From Callorhinus ursinus (taxonomy: Eukaryota > Chordata > Mammalia > Carnivora > Otariidae): a DNA stretch of 64,000 nt. The stretch covers positions 15,107,662 through 15,171,661 of the forward strand of contig NW_020312902.1 in NCBI RefSeq assembly GCF_003265705.1. The letters run 5' to 3'. Both the position numbers and the translations under genes were made by a program. How positions within the stretch are numbered: the first letter of the stretch is position 1; the number at the start of each line of letters is the position of its first letter. The notes beneath the pieces were generated by a model. It did no database searches. It saw only the letters and a list, made by a program, of their open reading frames with translations, and was not told the origin of the DNA. Below, one piece after another: positions 55,441 through 64,000 of the stretch.

Positions 55441-55879
55441 TTAAAACTTTTTCTTTTTTCTTATTGTGGTAAAGTATACATAACATAAATTTGTCATCTT
55501 AACTGTTTTTAAGTGTATACTTAAGTGGTAGTAAGTATATTCACACTGTTGTGTGCAGCCATCACCAGTATCCATCCCCATAACTTCATTTTTTACAATT
55601 GATACTATATATATATATATCTATTAAACAATAAGTCTCCGTTCTCCCCTCCTCCAGCCCCTGCCAACCAACCACCATTATACTGTCTGTCTTTATAATT
55701 TTGACTACTCTAAGTACTTCATATGAGTGGAATCATACAGTATTTGTCTTTTTGTGACAACCTTAGCATAATGTTCTCAAGGTTCATCCATGTTGTAGCA
55801 TATTGCAGAATATCCTTTTAATGTAAAATTTGGGTTCTTGAATTCTTGCAGGTATTTGCTTTTGTTAATTAAAAAAAAT
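55441..55879 (-). mobile_element. L1 3' end fragment
   Basis: Antisense L1 3' UTR: 'CAGCCATCACCAGTATCC', 'GTGGAATCATACAGTATTTG' and 'AAGGTTCATCCATGTTG'. Confidence 0.85.
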
Positions 55880-56072
55880 TTTTTTTAAAGATTTTATTTA
55901 TTTATTTGACAGAGAGGCAGCGAGAGAGGGAACACAAGCAGAGGGAGTGGGAGAGGGAGAAGCAGGCCTCCTGTGAGCAGGGAGCCTGATGCGGGGCTCG
56001 ATCCCATGATCCCTGGGATCATGACCTGAGCCGAAGACAGAGGCTTAACTGACTGAGCCACCCAGTCGCCCC
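55880..56072 (-). mobile_element. CAN-SINE
   Basis: Reverse copy. TTGTTAATTAAAAA and CTGTTAGTTAAAAA flank it. Confidence 0.93.
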
Positions 56073-57130
56073 TGTTAGTTAAAAATTTTTAATAGAAACC
56101 ATTTAAAAGGAAATTATCTTAGTTTTATAGTTAAGTCAATTTGTAGAATATTCTGTTTCTGGGGCTTTTTATTAAGACATTTATTGGAGTTGGTAATTTA
56201 TCATTGGTTACTATGATGGTCATTTGTCATAAACTACATTGTATGTGATGCTTTAGAATTCCTTTTTAGAAGAAGCTAAATATTTTTAGTTAAGTAAATA
56301 AACATCTAACTTCCAGCTTTTTTTCTTGCTAATATTAGTCTTTTAAAAATGATGGTCATGAGTCATTATTAAGAAACTGGTTTTCAGAAGGTATGACTGT
56401 TGATCTTTTTCCATTTCCTTATTATGGTTGTTGAGTCTTCTAGGCTGAGGATAATCATCAGGCCAAACCCTTCATTGGAATAGTTTTGCTGTATGGTCAG
56501 AAGGTAGGCTGAGCTGCTCGGGTGTTACAGTGGCTTGAAGGAGGCAAATTAGACAATTATCTCCTAAATAGTTTCTTGTTTAACACCAGAATCTGACAGT
56601 GATCAAAATAGAGCAGAATTTGTATCTACCATATCCAACAATGGAACAATTAGATTTTCCATCTGCTGTCCATGTTTGTACCCAGGATGCTGAAGTCAGG
56701 TATTTGTTTTTTTCCTTTATTTTGATGATTATAGTGTAGAAGAATTTCTGTAAGTGAATTGGTTCTTTCTTTATGAATGCAGCTTATGAATTCAGCAGTG
56801 GTTTTTATCATGTTGAACTGAAATTTGTTAAGTAATTGGGCTTGTGAATTTTTAGTTAAGCAGTCTCTTGCCTTATTTTAAAAGACATTGCAATCAATTT
56901 GTCTTTGAAGTTCTTTATATATTTACCCCACCCAAAATTTTTAATTGAAATTTACACTTCCAAAGCCATACCAGTGGTTATTTAAACTTGTTGAATAATA
57001 GTTTCTTCTCTAATCAAAATTTTAAATTATATATGTTTAAAGTTAATAAAAAGGAATTTGGGTACATATATAAAAGTATTTTGTGGTACCTGTAGCTTGG
57101 CACACTGATAGAATTAGAAGTGGTTATGTT
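56073..57130. other. NT5C2: SINE-free intronic block
   Basis: One kb without recent insertions. It contains an exon-like segment at 56590-56699; otherwise nothing recognised. Confidence 0.5.
56590..56699 (+). other. exon-like segment, function unknown
   Basis: 110 nt between TTTCTTGTTTAACACCAG and CAG|GTATTTG. One frame is open throughout (begins NLTVIKIEQNLYLPYPTMEQ) and is blocked by a TAA two codons before the acceptor. It does not continue the NT5C2 protein. Could be a skipped exon, an old repeat or chance. Confidence 0.2.
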
Positions 57131-57325
57131 TTTTTTTTTAAAGATTTTATTTATTTGAGAGAGAGAGAGAATGAGAGAGAGAGAGCACGAGAGGGAAGAG
57201 GGTCAGAGGGAGAAGCAGACTCCCTGCTGAGCAGGGAACCCGATGTGGGACTCGATCCCGGGACTCCAGGATCATGACCTGAGCCGAAGGCAGTCGCTTA
57301 ACCAACTGAGCCACCCAGGTGCCCG
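57131..57325 (-). mobile_element. CAN-SINE, 'CTCCAGGATC' subfamily
   Basis: Full-length, little diverged. GGTTATGTTTTTTTTT is duplicated. Confidence 0.95.
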
Positions 57326-57535
57326 GTTATGTTTTTTTTTTAACTTCAAATAAAAAACAGGTATTAGGTTTTATACAGAGAGAGGCTGCCAATTTGATAA
57401 ATTTTAATTTCTTTGTCACTTAACCACTTATGGATATCACATGAATGTCATTCAGGTTTTTAGTTGTGTCATTGATTAAGCTGAATTAACCTGTCATTTT
57501 AGTTTGGATTCTCGTATTCAAATGGGTAAGTTAAG

Positions 57536-57733
57536 GGGTGCCTGGGTGGCTCAGTTGGTTAAGCGACTGCCTTCGGCTCAGGTCATGATCCTGGAGTCCC
57601 GGGATCGAGTTCTGCATCGGGCTCCCTGTTCAGCAGGGAGTCTGCTTCTCCCTCTGGCCCTCCGCCTTCTCATGCTCTCTCTCTCATTCTCTCTCTCTCA
57701 AATAAAATAAAATCTTAAAAAAAAAAACAAAAA
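57536..57733 (+). mobile_element. CAN-SINE, 'CCTGGAGTCC' subfamily
   Basis: Full-length forward copy. AATGGGTAAGTTAAG is duplicated. Confidence 0.95.
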
Positions 57734-58014
57734 ATGGGTAAGTTAAGATTTTAGTAGCCATCTTACAAATTCAAAATCACATGGAAAATATAGGTCCTTG
57801 GGTATGTCAAGGAGCTGTGTTCCTTAAATAATCTACAGATGGCATATATCTTGTTAGAATAAGAAGAGTGAGGTAGAGTTATCAGAACTCTTAAAACTTT
57901 TTTTGCTATTATATCATTCTAATGTTTTGATTAGTATTTCACATTCCTAAGGAATGACAACTGAAGATTCAGGGGCTGGTAGGGTTTTTTTTTTTTTTAG
58001 CCTATTTATTTTGC
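57734..58014. other. NT5C2: intronic sequence, no feature seen
   Basis: AT-rich; nothing recognised. Confidence 0.5.
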
Positions 58015-58540
58015 CTAAAACGTTAGATCTATAGAATACTATTCAACAATAAAAAGGATTGAACTATCGATACAACTTTGCTATATCAAGAAAATTATGC
58101 TTAGTTAATAAAGCCAATCTCAAAAGGTTACCTAGTATATGATTCCATCTCTATAACATTCTTGAAATGAGAAAATTCTAGAGATTGAGAGCAGAGTAAT
58201 GGTGGCAAGGGTTTAGGGATTGGGGTGGGTGGAGGGTGGTGGGCATAGCTATAAAACAATGGCACAAGGAATCCTTGTGATTGGAACTGTTTTGTGTCTT
58301 GACTCTAGTGATGATTACACAAAGGCTCTACATAGATGAGTGCATGTAAAACTGGGAAATTTGAATAAAGTTGGTGAATTGTGTCAGTATCGATTCCCTG
58401 GTTGTGATTATGTACTATATTTATGCAGGATTTTTCATTGGGGGAAACTAGGTGAACAGTAAGGTGGAATCTTTCTGTATTATTTCTTACTACTGATATG
58501 AATCTGTAATTATTTCAATATAAAAAGTTAAAAAATTCAG
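58015..58540 (+). mobile_element. L1 3' end
   Basis: Sense L1 3' UTR: 'AATACTATTCAACAATAAAAAGG' (shortened), 'GGAATCCTTGTGATTGGAAC', 'TTCCCTGGTTGTGATTATG' and 'AATTATTTCAATATAAAAAG'. Confidence 0.8.
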
Positions 58541-58924
58541 TCACATGCCTTTTTTTTTTTTTACATCATAGGTATTCTTTGTGTCTTCTAGATATAAGTG
58601 CTTTTCATAATGCGTGGTGATACAAATTTATGGAATACAAATTCTCTAAACTTTATTGTTCAGAAGAAGATACTGGCTCCTAAAACATTCTCAGTTTGTT
58701 TCTCTGCCACCATTCCCTATATGCTTCTTCCAAAAACCTGCCTTAAAGTAAAATAGAAAAGGGATGGTGGTGACAAGGGAGAGAGAGAAGAGATAGCAGA
58801 TCTTTGATTTAATGAAATCCTGTAATAAGAAACACAATTTGAGGAAATGTTACTCATATTTAGATAGCATATTTCACCTTCAAAGGCTCTTTGTGTAGAG
58901 CTTCTTTTATTCAAAGTAATGTCT
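58541..58924. other. NT5C2: intronic sequence, no feature seen
   Basis: Begins with a T-run. The 65-codon minus-strand reading at 58717 has no features. Confidence 0.5.
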
Positions 58925-59090
58925 GAGAGAGAGATTCATCCATATTTTTGTGTGTATTGGTAATTCTTTTTTATTATGTGGCATTCTGTAGTATGAGCAT
59001 ACCACAATTTATTCATCCATTTTCTGTTTATGAACCTTTGGGCTTTTTTCAGTTTTTAGCTATTAAGTATAAGGCTGCTACAGACTGAGA
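58925..59090 (-). mobile_element. L1 3' fragment
   Basis: Antisense: 'TATTATGTGGCATTCTG' and 'ATTCATCCATTTTCTG'. It meets a sense L1 at 59091. Confidence 0.7.
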
Positions 59091-59610
59091 AAATATTTGT
59101 AAGTCACCCATCTGATAAAAGACTTGTATCCAGAATGTATAAAGAAGTTTAAATTCAACCCAATGAAGAAATGGGCAAAAGACTGATTCTTCACTACACA
59201 GGATATATGGATGCATAAAAACACATGTGTAACATCAGTAGCCATTAGAGAAATGCCTTAAAACTATAGTGTATATGCCTATTACAGTGGTTAAAATAAA
59301 ACAATACTTGATATTATCAAGGATATGGAGCAACTAGAACTCTTCATACATTGCTGGTAGAAGGACAAAATGGTATAGCCATTCTGCAGAAAGTTTGGTA
59401 GTTTATTATGAAGTCAGAGACACTTAGCGTGTGACCCAAAATCTTACTCCTAGATGTTTGCCCTAGGGAAATGAAAACTTACGTTCACACAAAAAACTAC
59501 ATGAGTAATGTTTATAGTATCTCTATTTATAATTGCTTCAAACTAGAAACAACCCAATTATCCTTCAAGAGTAAAATGCAGTATACCTACAGTGAAATAT
59601 AACTCAGGAA

Positions 59611-59789
59611 GGGGCGCCTGGGTGGCTCAGTCATTAAGCGTCTGCCTTCAGCTCATGTCGTGATCCCAGGGTCCTGGGATGGAGGCCCGCATCGGGCTCC
59701 CTGCTCGGCGGGAAGTCTGCTTCTCCCTCTCCCACTCCCCCTGCTTGTGTTCCCTCTCTCAAATAAATAAAATCTTAAAAAAAAAAAAG
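59611..59789 (+). mobile_element. CAN-SINE
   Basis: Forward copy with a shortened CT tract. GAAATATAACTCAGGA is duplicated. Confidence 0.95.
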
Positions 59790-59882
59790 AAATATAACTC
59801 AGGAGAAAGGAACAGACTATTGATGACACAGCAACCTGGATGACTCTCAAGGACATAATGCTGAGTCTAAGAAGCCAGTCTT

Positions 59883-60079
59883 GGGACACCTGGTCGGCTC
59901 CGTCGATTAATCGTCTGCCTTCGGCCCAGGTCATGATCCCAGGGTCCTGGGATCGAGTCCCACATTGGGCTCCTTGCTCAGCGGGGAGTCTGCCTCTCCC
60001 TCTCCCTCTGTCCCTCCCTCTGCTTGTGTTCTCTCTCTCTGACAAATAAATAATATCTTAAAAAAAAAAAGACAAAAAA
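59883..60079 (+). mobile_element. CAN-SINE
   Basis: Forward copy. AGAAGCCAGTCT and AGAAGGCAATCT flank it. Confidence 0.92.
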
Positions 60080-60330
60080 AGAAGGCAATCTCAAAAGGTT
60101 GCATACTGTTGGATATATTACATTCTCAAAGACAAAACTATATAGTGATGGAGAAGTGATCAGTGGGTTCTAGGAGTTGCCAGAGGAGGGGAAGTGTGTT
60201 TTTGGGGGTGATGGAACTGTTTTGATTTCAGATTGTGGTTCTTTCATGAATCTGTAAATGTATTAAACTTCATAGACACATACACCCCAAAAGTTCAATT
60301 TTATTGTATTTTAATTTGGGGAAAATAAGA

Positions 60331-61509
60331 ATAATGCTGCTATATACATTCTTGAACATGTCTTTGGTGGATATATGCACTCTTTGCTCTTGGTTTCTAC
60401 CAAGAATGGAATTGCTAGGCTATAAGTTTATTGGTTTTATTATTATTGGTTTATTAGTTTTAGGAAAATAATTTTCCCAAGTGATTGTTGTGATTTACAG
60501 TTCTACCTATAATGCATGAGAGCAGTGTCACCAATGCTGTAATATTAACGTTTTGTTTGTGTGTTTAATTTATAAGTTACTCTGGTGGATATGTAATGCA
60601 TCTCATTTTGATTTTAATGTGTATTTTTCTGAAGAATAATTAGGTTAATACCTCTTCATATGTTAACTAGCCATTTGGATGTCGTCTTTTGTGACTTGCT
60701 TATTTAAGTCATTTGCTAATTCGATTGTCTTCTTACTTGTCTTTATATATATTCTTTTTTAAAAACCCAGCTTTTTAAAGCTTATATTATAATTCCTATA
60801 ACATAAAGTGGTAGTGTACAATGCAGTGGTTTTTTTTTGTTTTTAAGATTTTATTTATTTAACAGAGAGTGAGTGAGAGAGCACAAGCTGGGGGAACAGC
60901 AGAAGGAGAAGGAGAAGCAGGTTACCCACTGAGCAGGGAGCCTGACATGGGGCTCGATCCCAAGACCCTGGGATCATGACCTGACCCGAAGGCAGATGCC
61001 TAACTGAGCCACCCAGGCGCCCCTACAATTCAGTGGGTTTTAGTATATTGATAGAGTGGTATAATAACCATCACCACTAATTCCAGGACATTTTCATCAC
61101 CCCAGAAAGAAACTCTGTACTCACTATTACTCCCCATTCTCTTCTTTGTCCAACCCCTGGCAATCCTGTCTCTATGGAATTGCCTATTCTGGACATTTCA
61201 TGTAAATGGAATCATACAGTGTGTGATCCTTTGTGTCTAGCTTCTTTAACTTAGTATAACGTTTTCAAGGTTCATCCTTGTGGCATGTATCAGTACTTCA
61301 TTCCTTTTTATTGCTAAATAATATTCCATTGTATGGATATATCACATTTTGTTTCCTTAGTGGAAACCCTATTTAGGTTGTTTCTGTTTTTTTGGCTTTT
61401 ACGAATAATGCTGCTGTGAACATTTGTATATGAGTTTTTGTACATACTTTGTAGACATGAGATATTTGTGATTTTTCCAGTTTTTGTCTGGCCTTTTATT
61501 CTCAATAAT
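60331..61509 (-). mobile_element. L1 fragments, antisense
   Basis: Two pieces: ORF2-end sequence ('GGAATTGCTAGGCTATAAG', 60331-60780) and a 3' UTR ('AACCATCACCACTAATTCC', 'GGAATCATACAGTGTGTG', 61024-61509). A SINE lies between. Confidence 0.8.
60832..61023 (-). mobile_element. CAN-SINE
   Basis: Reverse copy. TACAATGCAGTGG and TACAATTCAGTGG flank it. Confidence 0.93.
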
Positions 61510-61713
61510 CTTTTTTTTAAGATTTTATTTATTTATTTGAGAGAGAGAATGAGAGATAGAGAGAGAGAGAGAGAGCATGAGAGGGGGAGGGTCAGAGGGA
61601 GAAGCAGACTCCCCGCTGAGCGGGGAGCCCGATGCGGGACTCGATCCCGGGACTCCAGGATCATGATCTGAGCCGAAGGCAGTCGCTTAACCAACTGAGC
61701 CACCCAGGCGCCC
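61510..61713 (-). mobile_element. CAN-SINE, 'CTCCAGGATC' subfamily
   Basis: Full-length reverse copy with a GAGA-expanded arm. CTCAATAAT flanks it. Confidence 0.95.
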
Positions 61714-62772
61714 TCAATAATTAATCTTTTGATGAATAGATGTTCTTAACTTTAAAAATGTAATTTTTTTATTGAGATAAAATTCACATACCATAAAATT
61801 TACACTTGAAAGGATACAACTCATTGGTTTTGGTATATTCACGAGATTGTGCAGTCATCACCACTAATTCCAGAACATTTTTATCAATCCAAAAAGGAAT
61901 CCCTTACCTACTAAAAATAACTCTTCATTCCTTCCTCCTTCAGCCCTTTGTAACCACTAATCTACTTTCTGTCTGTATGGAATTGACTGTTCTGTCCATT
62001 TCATATAAATGGAATCATATATGGTATTTTTTGTATCTGGCTTTTTCACTTAATATAATGTCTTCAAGATTCATCCATGTGCTGCATGACTCAATACTTA
62101 ATTCCTTTAATGGCTGAGTAATATTCCATTATATGGATATACCACATTTTGTTTATTCATCTGTTGCTTAGTATTTGGATTATTTCCATCTTTTGGTTGT
62201 TTTGAATAATGCTGCTATGACCATGGTGTACAGGTTTTGCGTGGACATGTTTTCAGTTTTTTAGGCTGTATATCTAGTAGTGGGATTTGCTGGATCATGT
62301 GGTAACTTTATGTTTAACTTATTTTGAAGAATTGTCAAACTGTTTTCCCATGTAGGTGCATCATTTTACATTCTTGCCAGCAGTTGATGAGGCTTCTAAT
62401 TTCTCCACATCCTCACAGTAACACTTGTTATTTGCTATTTTTAAGATCTGTCTTAGCATGTGCAAGTAGTGGTATCTCAGTGTGATTTTGATTTCCATTT
62501 TCCTTATGATTAATGATGTTGAGCAGTTTATAAGTTTTTGTCATTTGCTTTTCTTCTTTTGAGAAATGTCTATTCAGATCTTTTGGCCATTTCTTAGGTT
62601 TTTTTTTTTTAATTGTTGAGTTGTGTAAGTTCTTTATATATTCTAGATACCAAACCTATGTCTGCTACATGATTTTCAAATATTTTCTCCCATTCTGTGG
62701 ATTGTCTTTTCACTTCCCTGGTAGTGTCATTTGAAGCACAATTTTTTTTTTTTTTAATATTGATGAAGTCCA

Positions 62773-62967
62773 GGGGCGCCTGGGTGGCTCAGTCATTAAG
62801 CATCTGCCTTCAGCTTAGGTCATGATCCCAGACTCCTGGGATCAAGTCCCACATTGGGCTCCTTGCTCAACAGGGAGCCTGCTTCTCCCTCTCCCACTCC
62901 CCCTGCTTGGGTTCCCTCTCGCTGTGTCTCTCTCTGTTAAATAAATAAATAAAATCTTTAAAAAAAA
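62773..62967 (+). mobile_element. CAN-SINE
   Basis: Full-length forward copy. TTGATGAAGTCCAG is duplicated. Confidence 0.95.
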
Positions 62968-63099
62968 ATTGATGAAGTCCAGTTTATCTATATTTTCTTT
63001 TGTTGCTTGTGCTTTTAGTGTTACATTTAAGAACCATTGCTTAATCTTAAGTCACAAAGATTTACACTTAATGTTTTCTTTTGAGAGTTTTATAGTTTT

Positions 63100-63293
63100 T
63101 TAAATTTATTATTTTTTTAAGATTTTATTTATTTGACAGAGAGAGAGAGAGGGAGAGAGCAAGCACAAGCAGGGAGAGTGGCAGGCAGGGGAGAAGCAGA
63201 CTCCCCGCTGAGCAAGGAGCCCAATCCATGACCCTGAGGTCATGACCTAAGCCAAAGGCAACCACCTAACCAACTGAGCCACCCAGGTGCCCG
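63100..63293 (-). mobile_element. CAN-SINE
   Basis: Reverse copy. AGTTTTATAGTTTT flanks it. Confidence 0.93.
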
Positions 63294-64000
63294 AAAAGTT
63301 TTATAGTTTTATGTTTTATATTTAGGTTTTTTCATCCATTTTGATCCAATTTTTTTATATGGTACAAGATGGGGATCCAAAATCATTCTTTTGCATGTGA
63401 ATATCCAGTTATTCTGGCACTATTTATTGAAAAGACTATTCTTTCCACATTAAATGATCTTGATGCCCTTGTCAAAAATCAGTTGGTCATAGATATGTAT
63501 GTTTATTTCTGGACTCCCAGTTTTATCCTACTGATCTGTTTGTCTATACTCAGGTCAGTACTACACAGTATTGTTATGGCTTTGTGTTGAGTTTTGAAAT
63601 GATGATGTGAGTCCTTCGGGTTTGTTCTTCCTTTTCAAGATTGTTTTGGCTATTCTGTGGTCCACCTATGTACATAAGAATTTTAGGATTCTCTTGTTAA
63701 TTTCTATAAAAAAGCCAACTGGGATTTTGATAGGGATTATATTGAATCTATATTAATTTGAGGAGTATTGCCATCTCAACAATATTAAGTCTTGTGATTA
63801 TTGAATATGGGATATCTTTCCATTTATTTAGATCTTCTTTAGTCACTTCCAACAGTATTTTGTAGTTTTCAGTGCATAAGTCTTATATTTCTTTTGTTAC
63901 ATTTATTCCTAAGTATTTTATGATTTCAGGTGCTATAGTAAATGGAATTGTTTTCTTAATTTTGTTTTTGGATTATTCTTTGCTAGTTTATGGAAATATG

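Larger units (their letters stand above)
59091..60330 (+). mobile_element. L1 3' part, SINE-interrupted
   Basis: Sense L1 ORF2 end and 3' UTR: 'ATCTGATAAAAGACTTG', 'AAGAAATGGGCAAAAGAC', 'TGGAGCAACTAGAACTC' and 'TTCTTTCATGAATCTG'. Split at 59611 and 59883. Confidence 0.85.
61745..64000 (-). mobile_element. L1 3' UTR and ORF2, antisense, runs off the window
   Basis: A second, separate L1 3' end ('GTGCAGTCATCACCACTAATT' shortened, 61845) followed by ORF2 ('TTCTCCCATTCTGTGG', 'CCATTTTGATCCAATTTT', 'GGCTATTCTGTGGTCC'). Two SINEs interrupt it; frames are broken. Confidence 0.88.

Noticed and set aside
56400..56520. Open piece reading like QAKPFIGIVLLYGQK as an exon
   Set aside because: Only about 15 codons open between plausible splice sites; too short to support.
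59653..60045. 130-codon minus-strand ORF with RGRGRGRLPAEQGA repeats
   Set aside because: Made of two CAN-SINEs read backwards. The motif 'SRLPAEQGAQCG' recurs in most reverse SINE readings.

Overview
The window is ordinary nuclear DNA from a carnivoran mammal. It is packed with the tRNA-Lys-derived SINE found only in Carnivora (CAN-SINE/SINEC: a head like 'GGGCGCCTGGGTGGCTCAG', a CT-rich middle and an AATAAATAAAATCTTT-type tail). I count about 80 full or partial copies in 64 kb, in both orientations. The subfamily sequences look caniform (bear, seal or mustelid type), but I cannot name a species. There are no bacterial-type operons, CRISPR arrays or phage genes. Nearly all ORFs longer than 60 codons are chance readings of SINEs, L1s, microsatellites or CpG-rich DNA.

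One protein-coding gene is supported: the 5' end of NT5C2 (cytosolic purine 5'-nucleotidase II, cN-II) on the + strand. A CpG island at about 38.7-39.6 kb is its likely promoter, with an untranslated first exon ending at a GTGAGT donor (38940/38941). After a 14.3-kb intron, exon 2 (53215-53339) carries the start codon and the first 33 codons plus two bases of the 34th. Intron 2 fills the rest of the window, and the next coding exon lies beyond 64000. The first 38.7 kb are intergenic.

Layout: 1-2984 mostly unique with one MIR and one L1 3' end; 2985-5345 L1 ORF2 remnant (+) with five SINEs; 5346-15740 mixed (MLT1 LTR, a 472-bp TIR element, MIR, L2, MER5-type fragments, an LTR, a CA microsatellite); 15745-28400 an L1-dense block holding a processed TRIM59 retrocopy (20083-22399, - strand) with clean target-site duplication; 28400-38700 L2/MIR/MER5/LTR/MLT1 remnants with SINEs; 38700-39600 CpG island; 39600-53214 intron 1; 53340-64000 intron 2, ending in a tangle of L1 fragments in both orientations.

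I found no previously undescribed biological system. The most useful second looks are the TRIM59 retrocopy and its integration signature, two exon-like segments with canonical splice sites inside NT5C2 introns (46504-46597 and 56590-56699), a polyadenylated retroviral-LTR-end insertion (54175-54278), repeated re-use of the same target site by successive insertions, and a nearly 'empty' 32-bp retro-insertion with an 18-bp target duplication.
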